Source: Aquilonibacter sp963703325
Lineage (GTDB): Bacteria > Vulcanimicrobiota > Vulcanimicrobiia > Vulcanimicrobiales > Vulcanimicrobiaceae
Assembly: GCA_963703325.1 (NCBI GenBank)
Contig: OY969805.1
Location: forward strand, 2,108,001 to 2,172,000
Direction: 5' to 3'
Length of the DNA: 64,000 nt
Made by a program: the position numbers and the translations under genes. Of this stretch, positions 7,997 to 16,780 are shown piece by piece. Within the stretch, counting starts at the first letter, position 1; every line of letters begins with the position of its first letter. Below the pieces are notes generated by a model, which saw only the letters and a list, made by a program, of their open reading frames with translations, had not been told where the DNA came from and did no database searches.

Positions 7997-10237
7997 ATGC
8001 GAGCGCTTCTCATTGCACTCTGCAGTACTATGCTTGCGTTTGCGGGTCTCGCTACGCGTGCGCCGGGAGCCGTACCCTCGACCTTTTCATTCCCGGCGGC
8101 CAGGGCTCCCCATCCGCTGCCGCTGGATCCGAGCCTTACCGACCCGGCCTGGCAACTCGGCAAAGTACCCGGCGATACACCCTGGAAGGACGTGACCACG
8201 CGCGGTAACGCCCCCGACGTCACGACCGCATACTTTTTGTACGACGACAAGAACCTCTACATTGCGTTCGTCGCGCCCCAAAAGGCGCCGATCGTCGCCA
8301 CCCAAACGAGTAACGACGTCGGCTTCGGAACCGACGATTTCGTTGCGGTCGGCATCGACACCAGCGGGGCGGGTTCGCAGGCCTATCTTTTCGAGACGAC
8401 GCCGCGCGGCGTGCGCTATCAGCAGGCGACCGAAAATGTCCGCTATCGTCCCGACTGGAGAGCTGCCGGGGCAGCGCAGGGCGGCGAATGGCGCGCCGTC
8501 ATGATCATCCCGCTCTCGTCGATGCGAATTCACGGCGGCTCGAACGCTTGGCGAATCGGGTTCTTTCGCGGCGTCGCCGCGACGGCGGAGCACTACACGT
8601 GGGCGTTCGATGGCCTCATGCAAGACGCCGGCGCGGGGAACTGGCCGTCGTTCAACGATCTGCGCTACTGGCCGAGCGTCACCGTCGCGCTTGCGAAGAG
8701 CAGCTCCGCGCGTCCACAGCCGAGGCTCGAAGTCTTCGGACTGTCGAGCAGCGGCGCGGACCGCTCCGAGTACGAGCAAGCCAATGGGACGTTTTTCCCG
8801 CAACCGACACGCTACTATGGTGCCGATCTGAGCCTTCCGGTTACGTCAACGATCAATCTGGTGGGCACGCTCAATCCCGATTTCTCGAACGTCGAGATCG
8901 ATCAGCAGACGATCGCACCCCAAGAGTTCGAACGGCAGCTCGTCGAGTACCGTCCGTTCTTCGCACAAGGCGCGCAATATCTCGATCCCAACCCCAACGG
9001 CTACTCGAATTACATCAGCTATCCGAACGAAGTGTTCTATTCACCGAGCATCGGACCGTTCGACAGCGGAGCGAAGATCGAGGGCGTGTACGGTCTGCAA
9101 AGCTTCGGGGTGCTCACCTTTCGCGGCTACAACGCGGAAACGGGAGAGACGTTCGACGACCAGGCGTTCGGCTGGAAACACGCGCTCCAAAATCAGGCAT
9201 TCCAGTATTACGTGGACGGGGTGTTCGCACACCACAGCATCAACGGCGACGATGATACGGTGGAGGCGGGTTTCAAGGGCCGAAATCTGCACACCAAATT
9301 CGTCTACCAATTCAACTACGCGATCGAGCACGGATCCTGGGTGCCGCAGGGAACCGCGCATTCGCTCAACGGCTTCATCGATGAACACCAAAACAACTAT
9401 GAGGTCAACCTCGGGTACGTTGACATCAGCCCGAACTACAACCCGATCGACGGCTACACCGAAAACTCGGACATCCGCGGCATTCAAGGGTTCGTGGCGT
9501 TCAACGGCACTGCGCCCGGCGTGAAGAGTTGGTATTTCATGATGGTGGGCGATCGCTACCACGATGAAAGCGGCGCGATCCACGAAGCGGATTCCGGGGT
9601 CTATCTGAACGCGGCCTTTCGCAATCTCTTCTCGTTCGACGGTATCGGTCCAACGGTCAGCATGTTGCGCCAATATTCCATTCCCTACACACCCGCGAAC
9701 TGTACGCTATCGAACCAAAACCCCGTCGCCGGAACATCCTCGTTCACCGGATTTCCGTGTTACCTCCAAGGTACCGATGTGCCGTATAACTTGATGTCGG
9801 TACCGGTCGGCTATCGCGACGGGAGCCCGACCCCGGTCGACGTGAGCGCAAACTGGGGCAGCTTCGGCGGAAATTGGATTCACTACTACACGTCGACGAC
9901 ATCGCGCCCGCTTGGCTCGAAAATAACGCTCGGCCTCGAGTATGACGGCACCTACGAACGCGACCTTGCGACCGGGATATTGTCGTCGCAGTGGCTGCGC
10001 CGCGTTTCGCTCGGATACAACATCAACGCGACGACCAATGTCTCGATCGGACTTCGCGGCATCAACGGCTTGGGCGGCTTCGTCGCGGAACCGGGTAACA
10101 ACCTCGCCGTCGGGTTTCACACCCGCACGAACAATGGCGACATTTACATCAACTACGGTTCGCCGGCGGCCAACGTCCAGCTCTACCGTCTCATCGCGAA
10201 ATACGTCTTTCGAATCGGGTCAGCAGCGGGAACGTAG
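7997..10237 (+). CDS. DUF5916 outer-membrane barrel with N-terminal CBM9-like domain
   Basis: A 746-residue exported protein. From ATG 7997 it opens with a signal peptide (MRALLIALCSTMLAFAGLA). A CBM9-like sandwich with LDPSLTDPAWQ, YFLYDDKNLYIAFVA and the MIIPLSSM strand region follows (about 30-225). The remainder matches the DUF5916 barrel, including LNPDFSNVEIDQQ and EYRPFFAQGAQYL, and ends with alternating aromatic strands. An upstream TTG at 7955 would put a basic stretch in front of the signal peptide, so I reject it. Carbohydrate binding or passage is a family-based guess; the substrate is unknown. Confidence 0.82.
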   Translation: MRALLIALCSTMLAFAGLATRAPGAVPSTFSFPAARAPHPLPLDPSLTDPAWQLGKVPGDTPWKDVTTRGNAPDVTTAYFLYDDKNLYIAFVAPQKAPIVATQTSNDVGFGTDDFVAVGIDTSGAGSQAYLFETTPRGVRYQQATENVRYRPDWRAAGAAQGGEWRAVMIIPLSSMRIHGGSNAWRIGFFRGVAATAEHYTWAFDGLMQDAGAGNWPSFNDLRYWPSVTVALAKSSSARPQPRLEVFGLSSSGADRSEYEQANGTFFPQPTRYYGADLSLPVTSTINLVGTLNPDFSNVEIDQQTIAPQEFERQLVEYRPFFAQGAQYLDPNPNGYSNYISYPNEVFYSPSIGPFDSGAKIEGVYGLQSFGVLTFRGYNAETGETFDDQAFGWKHALQNQAFQYYVDGVFAHHSINGDDDTVEAGFKGRNLHTKFVYQFNYAIEHGSWVPQGTAHSLNGFIDEHQNNYEVNLGYVDISPNYNPIDGYTENSDIRGIQGFVAFNGTAPGVKSWYFMMVGDRYHDESGAIHEADSGVYLNAAFRNLFSFDGIGPTVSMLRQYSIPYTPANCTLSNQNPVAGTSSFTGFPCYLQGTDVPYNLMSVPVGYRDGSPTPVDVSANWGSFGGNWIHYYTSTTSRPLGSKITLGLEYDGTYERDLATGILSSQWLRRVSLGYNINATTNVSIGLRGINGLGGFVAEPGNNLAVGFHTRTNNGDIYINYGSPAANVQLYRLIAKYVFRIGSAAGT

Positions 10238-10240
10238 CGA

Positions 10241-10882
10241 TCATTCGGTGCGGGCGTCGAGATCAACGCGCATGTATGCCGCAATCGCATTGGCGTCGGG
10301 ATTGTCGAGCATCTCCAAACCTTTGATCACGCCGGCGACATTTTCAGCCGGATGGTGGCGATTGAGTTTGAAGAGGCCGAGCAGCGAGTCGACGCGCATC
10401 TGCAGACCCACGATCGCCTTGAGCTGCGATTCCATATAGTCGGCCGGTGCTTGGTCGATCGTCCAGCCCGCGCCGACGCGCGCTTCCTGCGATACGGTCA
10501 AGCGCGCGACGAATTCCCGCAGCCACTGCGTGTCCTCAGTGAAGTGCACCGCTCCGCGTGCCTCGATCGCAACGTAGTCAAACGTCGGCACAACCCGGCC
10601 GTTGATGCGTTTGGTCGCGTACCAGGTTGGTGAGACGTAGTGTTCGGCGACACGGAACAGCGCGACGCCGCCGCCGTCGCCGCCGCGCCATTGATTATTG
10701 GCGCGCGCGATGTGCCCCTCGAGGTAGAGTACGCCGTCGGCCTCTCGCGCGAGCATCGGCACGTAGGTTACGACCGGTCCTCCCTCGACGACGGTGATAA
10801 ACGTCGCCAGCGGGTGGGCGGCAATCAGCGCGAGCAGCGGAGCACGGTCGTCGGCGCGGACGTGCGGGGGGCGATAGGTCAT
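10241..10882 (-). CDS. PaiB-like FMN-binding split-barrel protein
   Basis: A 213-residue protein of the PaiB (FMN-binding negative transcriptional regulator) family, recognised by HPLATFITV, VTYVPML, LEGHIARANNQWR, AEHYVSPTWYATKR and VVPTFDYVAIEARG. In Bacillus PaiB was first described as a repressor of sporulation and protease genes, but the fold is a flavin-binding split barrel and many relatives may be enzymes. There is no helix-turn-helix visible. It is convergent with the DUF5916 gene (3 nt between stops) and divergent from the OYE-like gene, leaving only about 42 nt for both promoters. Confidence 0.85.
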   Translation of the reverse strand: MTYRPPHVRADDRAPLLALIAAHPLATFITVVEGGPVVTYVPMLAREADGVLYLEGHIARANNQWRGGDGGGVALFRVAEHYVSPTWYATKRINGRVVPTFDYVAIEARGAVHFTEDTQWLREFVARLTVSQEARVGAGWTIDQAPADYMESQLKAIVGLQMRVDSLLGLFKLNRHHPAENVAGVIKGLEMLDNPDANAIAAYMRVDLDARTE

Positions 10883-10924
10883 TTGGGCGCAACCTCTAGG
10901 GAAATCAATGTGTACGAGGATTTC

Positions 10925-11995
10925 GTGAGCAAGCTATTCTCTCCCATGACCTTGCGCGAGACGACCTTCGAGAATCGGATCGTGGTCTCGCCGATGTGCC
11001 AGTATTCCTCGACCGACGGCAACGCCAATGATTGGCACGTCGTCAATCTTGGCCAATTCGCGCTCTGCGGGCCGGGGCTGGTCTTCTTCGAGGCGACGCA
11101 CGTCAGCCCCGAAGGGCGGATCACCGATGCGGATCTGGGTCTGTATTCGGATGCGAACGAAGCTGCCATGGCGCGGGTCGTCGCCTTCATCCGCACGTGG
11201 GCGCGCAGTAGGATCGGCGTGCAGCTCGCCCACGCGGGACGCAAAGGCTCGACCGTGCCGCCGTGGAACGGCGGCGGTCCCGCGAGCGGCGAGCACGCGT
11301 ATCAAACCGTTGCGCCGTCAGCGATACCCTATTCCGATTGGCCGTCGCCGCAAGCGCTCAATGTCGAAGGATTGCAGAAGATTCGTGGTGACTTTGTCGC
11401 CGCGACGAAGCGCGCGCAGCGCCTCGGCGTCGACGTGATCGAATTGCACTTCGCGCACGGCTATCTCGCACACGAATTTCTCTCGCCGCTTTCGAATCAT
11501 CGCACCGACGAATACGGCGGCTCGCTGGAAAACCGCGTGCGTTTTCCGCTGGAACTCTTCGAGGCGGTGCGCGCGGCGTGGCCGCAAGAACAGCCACTCG
11601 GAGTTCGTATCTCTGCCAGCGACTGGGTGCCGGGCGGTTGGGATGTGGAGCAGTCGATTGCGTTCGTCAAGGAATTGCAACAGCGCGGGTGCGATTTCGT
11701 TGACGTTTCGAGCGGCGGCAATTCTCCGGATCAGAAGATCACGCTAGGGCCCGGCTATCAAGTGCCGTTCTCCGAAGCAATCAAGAAAGCCACCGGGATG
11801 ACGACGTTTTCGGTTGGTGCGATCACGCAGCCGGCCCAGGCCGAAGAGATCATCGGCACCGGACAGGCGGACTTTGTCGCGCTTGCCCGGGGCTTTATTC
11901 GTAATCCGCGCTGGGTGTGGGATGCGGCCGACCAGCTCGGCGGTGAGCCATTTGTCCCAAACGAATACCTTCGCGGGCGCAAATTAATGATGTAA
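10925..11995 (+). CDS. Old yellow enzyme, NADH:flavin oxidoreductase of the YqjM type
   Basis: FMN-dependent ene-reductase that reduces activated C=C bonds with NAD(P)H. The 356-residue TIM barrel starts KLFSPMTLRETTFENRIVVS and carries the YqjM-type redox-tuning Cys (MCQYSS, Cys25), QLAHAGRKGS, the substrate-binding His pair in LHFAHGYLAHEFLSPL, NHRTDEYGGS and a C-terminal RNPRW. I chose GTG 10925 because AGGA lies 4 nt upstream; GTG 10910 is possible. It is divergent from the PaiB-like gene. Confidence 0.9.
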   Translation: MSKLFSPMTLRETTFENRIVVSPMCQYSSTDGNANDWHVVNLGQFALCGPGLVFFEATHVSPEGRITDADLGLYSDANEAAMARVVAFIRTWARSRIGVQLAHAGRKGSTVPPWNGGGPASGEHAYQTVAPSAIPYSDWPSPQALNVEGLQKIRGDFVAATKRAQRLGVDVIELHFAHGYLAHEFLSPLSNHRTDEYGGSLENRVRFPLELFEAVRAAWPQEQPLGVRISASDWVPGGWDVEQSIAFVKELQQRGCDFVDVSSGGNSPDQKITLGPGYQVPFSEAIKKATGMTTFSVGAITQPAQAEEIIGTGQADFVALARGFIRNPRWVWDAADQLGGEPFVPNEYLRGRKLMM

Positions 11996-12072
11996 CGTTT
12001 CGGTTTCGATGCGGCCGATTTTGACCGAATTCTCCCGGTTCTGGCCGATGATACAGGCGGGAGGTGTGCATT

Positions 12073-12201
12073 ATGAAAGCACTGCTCGCATTGATTTTCC
12101 GCGCTGCGCCGGCCGCAGCGCATGACGATACGCTCCGTGCGAATCGCTTCGACGATGCCCGCACGTTGAGCCCGTGGTTGTTGCTGCTGCCCCGTCTCTA
12201 G
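12073..12201 (+). CDS. Possible 42-residue small protein
   Basis: A short ORF starting at ATG 12073, with GGGAGGTG centred about 10 nt upstream, which is a good ribosome binding site. It predicts a 42-residue peptide with a hydrophobic Ala/Leu-rich start (MKALLALIFRAAPAAAHDD), a charged middle and a WLLLLP end. It could be a tiny secreted or membrane peptide. No homolog is known to me and the gene is supported only by the SD and the N-terminal composition. Confidence 0.3.
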   Translation: MKALLALIFRAAPAAAHDDTLRANRFDDARTLSPWLLLLPRL

Positions 12202-12220
12202 CCGCATCGTGCGGCTGGGA

Positions 12221-12249
12221 TTGACAGCGGGGTGTACTCTTAGTAAGGA
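12221..12249 (+). promoter_or_regulatory. Possible promoter of the M-box transcript
   Basis: A perfect TTGACA at 12221-12226 lies just upstream of the riboswitch. A weak -10 candidate TAAGGA starts at 12244 with 17-nt spacing. The -10 match is poor, so only the -35 box is convincing. Confidence 0.35.
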
Positions 12250-12415
12250 TTCCTCGTTAGGTGAGGCGTCTGCACGAGAATAAGCCGCTGCCCGGAAAGG
12301 TCGAGAGACCCCAATGGGTTACCAGGCACCGTCGAATCAAGGCGGTACCTAATGCGGCTGAGGGATGACGAACGTTCCTCTACGGCGTGCAGTGCTAAAG
12401 CTCGACGTTGAGGGG
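12250..12415 (+). ncRNA. M-box (ykoK leader) magnesium riboswitch
   Basis: The sequence carries the invariant elements of the M-box aptamer in the right order: TTAGGTGAGGC (12257-12267), GCCGCTGCCC (12284-12293), the CCAATGGGTTACCAGG segment, GCGGCTG, and the 3' core CAGTGCTAAAGCTCGACG (12390-12407). The closing stem can form between CCTC (about 12252-12255) and GAGG (about 12410-12413). The family binds several Mg2+ ions and usually shuts off Mg2+ transporter genes by termination. Here it is followed by a strong intrinsic terminator and then an NRAMP-type transporter. Confidence 0.93.
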
Positions 12416-12446
12416 AAGCCGGAGCAATGTTCCGTGCTATTTCAGC

Positions 12447-12480
12447 AACCGTCGTGACGAGAATCACGATGGTTTTTTAT
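12447..12480 (+). terminator. Riboswitch-controlled intrinsic terminator
   Basis: An 11-bp stem AACCGTCGTGA / TCACGATGGTT (one G-T pair) with a 6-nt loop is followed by a U-rich tract (TTTTTTATTT). It lies 32 nt downstream of the M-box core and about 220 nt before the transporter, so it is the likely off switch when Mg2+ is plentiful. Confidence 0.85.
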
Positions 12481-12574
12481 TTATGCAGGCGCAGGATGCG
12501 GCTGGAACGTTTCGAGCACACGATGTGCGGCTCCACGCAGTGGAGCGAAACCTGAGAGGAGGTGAGATTCCGCA

Positions 12575-12658
12575 ATGGACGACGGCCCGAGTCGATGTTC
12601 GTACCCCTGGCTCGCGATGAGCCCATCTTTTGACCGCGTCGTGCCATCGATGCGGTGA
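12575..12658 (+). CDS. Possible 27-residue leader peptide
   Basis: A short ORF between the riboswitch terminator and the transporter. GAGGAGGTGAG ends about 9 nt before ATG 12575, an unusually strong ribosome binding site. The peptide is MDDGPSRCSYPWLAMSPS followed by nine more residues. Its stop overlaps a second short ORF (ATG 12658, 19 residues, ending at the TAG at 12715-12717). Leader peptides with acidic residues and prolines occur before some Mg2+ transporter genes in other bacteria, but this one is not recognised and may be chance. Confidence 0.3.
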   Translation: MDDGPSRCSYPWLAMSPSFDRVVPSMR

Positions 12659-12701
12659 TGAATCACGCCGACGAAGGAGATCGTGTCATGAGGAATTCGC
12701 C

Positions 12702-14006
12702 TTGGCTAATGCAGTAGGAGCCGCGCGGCGGATCGTGATGTTCCTGTCCGTGGTAGGGCCGGGGATCATCACGGCCAACGCCGACAACGACGTTGGCGGA
12801 ATCCTCACGTATTCGCAGGCCGGGGCGCAGTTCGGCTATACGCTCTTGTGGCTGCTCGTCCCGGTGACAATCGCGCTAATCGTGACACAAGAGATGTGCG
12901 CGAGGATGGGCGCGATCACGGGCAAGGGGCTCTCGGATTTGATCCGAGAGAATTTTGGCGTCAAGGTTACCTTTTGGGTGCTGTTGATGTTCGTCATCTG
13001 CGACATCGGAAACACCGCGACGGAGTTCGCCGGCGTTGCCTCAGTCGCGCCCGTCTTCGCCGGCTTCATTCACGTTGTCAGCGCCGGCCTGCTCAAGGTC
13101 ATCATGGTAGTCGCCGCTGCAGCGTTAGTATTTTTTACCGTTACGCGCGGAAATTATAAGATCGTCGAGCGCGTATTCTTCGCGTTCTGCGCGGTCTATC
13201 TTACCTACGCGGTGAGCGCCGTTCTACTGCACCCGGACTGGCGCGCGATTGCGGAGCAGACGATCTTCCCGCATTTCTCTTCATCGAAGGCGTACTTCCT
13301 AATGATCATCGCGGTCATCGGGACGACGATCTCACCCTGGATGCAATTCTACATTCAGGCCGCGGTCGTGGATAAAGGCATTCGTGAAGACGAATATCCG
13401 ATGTCGCGTCTGGATGTCGTGTCCGGTGCGGTGCTAACCGATGTGATCGCGTTTTTCATCATTGTGGCCTGCGCCGCCACGATTTTCATCCACAATCTGC
13501 ACGTGCCGGCCGCCGCGCAGATTGCGATCAACGATCCGAGCGACGTGGCGGTCGCGCTCCAACCGTTGGCCGGAAAATTTGCAGCATTGCTGTTTGCGAT
13601 TGGCCTGCTCAACGCCGCGATCTTCACGGCCTCGATCCTGCCGCTCTCCACAGCCTACTACGTCTGCGAAGCATTTGGCTTCGAGCGAGGCGTCGATCAC
13701 CGTTTTTCCACCGCCAAGGTTTTCTACTCGCTCTATCTGGCGCTGATTGTCGTCGGCGCGGGTGTCGTCATCATTCCCAACGCGCCGCTCCTGGCAATCA
13801 TCTTCTACTCGCAGGTCCTCAATGGCGTGCTCTTACCCGTGGTCCTGGTCTTGATGCTATTACTCATCAACAACAAGCGGATCATGGGTGCATGGACCAA
13901 TGGTCCCGCATTTAATGTGATCGCGTGGGGAACCGTCGTTGTCGTTGCACTGCTGACCGTCATCTCGACGCTGCAGACAATCTTTCCGCAATGGGGGGCG
14001 CAATGA
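12702..14006 (+). CDS. Divergent NRAMP-family transporter, probable Mg2+ importer
   Basis: A polytopic protein of about 434 residues and 11 helices with the LeuT-like NRAMP fold (VVGPGIITANADNDVGG, GKGLSDLIRENFG, CDIGNTATEFAG, AAVVDKGI). Canonical NRAMPs bind Mn2+/Fe2+ through DPGN in helix 1 and MPH in helix 6. Here these are ADND (27-30) and TTISPWMQ (208-215), so the soft-metal methionine site is lost. This matches the NRAMP-related magnesium transporters, and the M-box upstream agrees. The start is uncertain: TTG 12702 is chosen; ATG 12738 or an upstream extension to 12630 are alternatives. It overlaps the next gene by 4 nt. Confidence 0.85.
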   Translation: MANAVGAARRIVMFLSVVGPGIITANADNDVGGILTYSQAGAQFGYTLLWLLVPVTIALIVTQEMCARMGAITGKGLSDLIRENFGVKVTFWVLLMFVICDIGNTATEFAGVASVAPVFAGFIHVVSAGLLKVIMVVAAAALVFFTVTRGNYKIVERVFFAFCAVYLTYAVSAVLLHPDWRAIAEQTIFPHFSSSKAYFLMIIAVIGTTISPWMQFYIQAAVVDKGIREDEYPMSRLDVVSGAVLTDVIAFFIIVACAATIFIHNLHVPAAAQIAINDPSDVAVALQPLAGKFAALLFAIGLLNAAIFTASILPLSTAYYVCEAFGFERGVDHRFSTAKVFYSLYLALIVVGAGVVIIPNAPLLAIIFYSQVLNGVLLPVVLVLMLLLINNKRIMGAWTNGPAFNVIAWGTVVVVALLTVISTLQTIFPQWGAQ

Positions 14007-15928
14007 GGGGGCGATGGAAGAAGCCTGTCGTGACGCTGACCGCGGGTCGTGCTTTGCGCACGCTGATCGTCCTGTTGCTCGCCGCCGGCCTGCCGACCGT
14101 CGTTCACGCGCAAACAACCCCGGCGCCGTCTGCGTCACCGTCGCCCTCACCGACACCGGGCTTTTCGCTGCACGTGCACGGTGCCAATGTCTTCGTATCG
14201 CAGGGCGCGAGCGGTCCCGGCCTCGCTCCGCCCGAAGCGCCCGCATTCCAAGCCGGCTTGCCGCTTTCGCCCATGTCGCCCTACGACTGGTTTTCGAGCG
14301 CAGCGGAAACGCCGGGCAATGCGGGGATGCTTCAATATCTCGTCGACGGAAACGATCGCACGCGCAGCGTCACGCTCGACGTACAGGTGCTTGTCGGCGC
14401 CTATGGCGGCGATTTGAACAACCTCATGTACTGGAGCGAACCGTGGCTGGGTCCGCTCGATCCGCATGAAGGTCACTCGCCGGTCAACTACGGGATCAAC
14501 TTCCCGCAGAGCGGCGGGAATGGCATTGAAGGCGAATCCGCGCAGGCGGTCGTGCCCTACGCTGCGTCGCTAGCAAGCAACGACGGCGCGTGGAAAATCA
14601 GCGGCGGGTACTTCAATCTCACGCAGACCGATCGCTTCGTCTTCGCACCGCCGGCGGTGACCAACGCCAATCCGTCGATCGGCGTGCAAACAGCCGAAAC
14701 TCTCGGCCCCGGCATGCCCAACATCGACGCTTGGAACGCGTCGCCGCAATCACTCCCGCTGCTCGGCGCCGATCTCGTTTCGACGCATGGGCAGTCGACG
14801 GTCGAACTGACCGACGCGCTGTTGCCGGTGTTGCAAGGGACGCAGGCGCGTTTGGCGATGGGGTCGTACGTGCTCGATCGCGGTGACGGCGGCCGCTTCT
14901 CGGCGCAAGTCGTCAACATCGCAACGTCGGGCAATTCAATTCTCACGACCACGTTCTTCGGTGCCGATCAAACGCTCTATCCGGGTCCACAAGGGCGGCT
15001 TTTTTCAAGCGTCCTTTCCGGCCAAGTGCAAACGATCGCCGGCATACGCGGTTTCTTCCATCCATTTCACGGCGACGACGTGTCGATCGAATTGGGCGAG
15101 GGATGGTATCACGACGGTCTTGCCGCACAGCCCGGTACGCAATCCCCGGGAAGCTACGAACATGTTGCGTTCACGCGTCACTTTAATGCGAACACCGATG
15201 CCGGCGTCGAATACTACCGCTTCGATCCACGCTACGCCGACGTCATCTTGCCCTACGGCGTCCCCGAAAACGTGTGGAGCGTCGCGTGGTCGTGGCCCGG
15301 GCAGTGGCTGAAGTCGACCTATGAAGCGGTGGACAATACCACCATCGGGATCAATCGCGAAGGCTATCGCGCGCATGCGGATTACGCGCATGGACGCTTT
15401 GAGCTGCACGCCGATGCCTATGTGTGGCGCCAAATCGAACCGAACACGCTTACCAACGCTTCGCAGGAAGGCTGGGTCGACGGATATTTCCTGCCGCAGT
15501 TCGACGGCGACGCGACCCTGGGTTGGCAGCGCCAAGTCGGCCTTTATACGGCCTGGCATTGGCAAACCAACGATCTCGTCCTCGACTCGGTCTGGGATCG
15601 CTCGTATCGGCCGGCAATCGACTCGATCGATCTCGTGAGCGCGAACTATCCACAAGTCGTCACGAGCTTCCAGCATCACTGGAGCAAAAAGATGGTCGCG
15701 GCGCTCGGGTACGCGCGCTACAGCGCCAACGGGTACTGGTCGACGACCCCAGTCTTAGGCATCTACGGCGCGACGTTTCTCGGGGGCGAGTGGGATTTCT
15801 CAAACGGCCAGCAGCTCCTCATTCAGCTTCGGCGCTACGGCCTGACCGGGCTACCCTCCGAACCAGGCGGTCCTCCGCCGACGATGCGGGGGACCGCATT
15901 GGTGGTCGATCAGAGGATTCAGCTCTAA
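14003..15928 (+). CDS. Putative outer-membrane beta-barrel protein
   Basis: A 641-residue exported protein of no family I recognise. From ATG 14003 it has an N-terminal signal peptide with cleavage near VHA-QTT (about residue 36), then a TPAPSASPSPSPTP linker. About 570 residues of alternating, aromatic-rich segments such as LHADAYVWRQIEP and LLIQLRRYGLTG follow, typical of a barrel. The start overlaps the transporter stop (ATGA), so translation of the two is probably coupled and both would respond to the M-box. This suggests, but does not prove, a channel for the same cation. Confidence 0.65.
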   Translation: MRGRWKKPVVTLTAGRALRTLIVLLLAAGLPTVVHAQTTPAPSASPSPSPTPGFSLHVHGANVFVSQGASGPGLAPPEAPAFQAGLPLSPMSPYDWFSSAAETPGNAGMLQYLVDGNDRTRSVTLDVQVLVGAYGGDLNNLMYWSEPWLGPLDPHEGHSPVNYGINFPQSGGNGIEGESAQAVVPYAASLASNDGAWKISGGYFNLTQTDRFVFAPPAVTNANPSIGVQTAETLGPGMPNIDAWNASPQSLPLLGADLVSTHGQSTVELTDALLPVLQGTQARLAMGSYVLDRGDGGRFSAQVVNIATSGNSILTTTFFGADQTLYPGPQGRLFSSVLSGQVQTIAGIRGFFHPFHGDDVSIELGEGWYHDGLAAQPGTQSPGSYEHVAFTRHFNANTDAGVEYYRFDPRYADVILPYGVPENVWSVAWSWPGQWLKSTYEAVDNTTIGINREGYRAHADYAHGRFELHADAYVWRQIEPNTLTNASQEGWVDGYFLPQFDGDATLGWQRQVGLYTAWHWQTNDLVLDSVWDRSYRPAIDSIDLVSANYPQVVTSFQHHWSKKMVAALGYARYSANGYWSTTPVLGIYGATFLGGEWDFSNGQQLLIQLRRYGLTGLPSEPGGPPPTMRGTALVVDQRIQL

Positions 15929-15985
15929 GCAGCCCTAACAGCGCCGGGTTCTCCCCCACGTACCTGAGGAGGTCGAGTTCTCCAC

Positions 15986-16774
15986 GTGAAGATCGTGGTT
16001 ACGGTCAAGCTTGTGCCGGATCCGAATGCCGAAAAGCGGATCGACAACGGCACGAAGCGATTGGTTCGCACCGGCGTTGAGACGGTGCTCAATCCATACG
16101 ACGAATATGCGCTTGAAGCGGCTTTGCAATTAAAAGAGAAGGCCGGCGGTGATACGACCGTCACGGTCTTTAGCATGGCCCCCGAGTCGCTCAAAGAGAC
16201 ACTGCGAAAAGCACTCGCGATGGGTGCCGATGACGCGGTGCTACTCAGCGACGCCGGACTCGAGGGCAGCGATGTGTGGGCCTCCTCGTACGCGATTTCG
16301 CACGCGCTTAAAAAGGTTGGCTTCGATCTCTTGATTGTCGGAGGTCTCTCCGACGACGGCTCGACCGGTGCAACACCCGGTGCGCTAGCCGAATATCTGC
16401 AGGCGCCGCTCGTCACCAACGCGCGCAAGGCCGAAATCACCGACGGGAGATTGAAGATCGAACGCGAGACCGATACCGGCTATCAAGACGTCGTCGCACC
16501 GCTCCCGTGCGTGCTGACGACTGCACTGACGTTCGGTGAACCGCGCTACGCATCGCTCAAAGGCATCATGGGCGCGAAGAAAAAGACGATCGCCGCGATG
16601 AGCGTCGCCGACCTTGGACTATCGCACGCGGTGGGTCAAGGCGGTTCGAAGACGCAGCTGCTCTCGTTTGCTCCGCCGCCGGTTCGTGGCAAAGGCCAAG
16701 TGATCGAAGCCGCCGACGGCGCGTCCGGCGCGAAAGCAGTCTTCGATTTCCTCAAAGAGCGGAAGCTGGTGTAG
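15986..16774 (+). CDS. etfB: Electron transfer flavoprotein subunit beta
   Basis: Beta subunit of the FAD- and AMP-containing ETF that carries electrons from acyl-CoA and related dehydrogenases to ETF:quinone oxidoreductase. The 262-residue protein shows KIVVTVKLVPDPNA, NPYDEYALEAAL, GADDAVLLSD and GLSDDGSTGATPGALAEYL. The GTG start has a perfect AGGAGGT about 13 nt upstream. It is followed 6 nt later by etfA, forming a two-gene operon. Confidence 0.94.
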   Translation: MKIVVTVKLVPDPNAEKRIDNGTKRLVRTGVETVLNPYDEYALEAALQLKEKAGGDTTVTVFSMAPESLKETLRKALAMGADDAVLLSDAGLEGSDVWASSYAISHALKKVGFDLLIVGGLSDDGSTGATPGALAEYLQAPLVTNARKAEITDGRLKIERETDTGYQDVVAPLPCVLTTALTFGEPRYASLKGIMGAKKKTIAAMSVADLGLSHAVGQGGSKTQLLSFAPPPVRGKGQVIEAADGASGAKAVFDFLKERKLV

Positions 16775-16780
16775 CAGCCG

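Noticed and set aside
12408..12620. A 70-codon plus-strand ORF across the M-box end and terminator.
   Set aside because: It runs through the terminator hairpin and has no ribosome binding site; the RNA structure explains the sequence.
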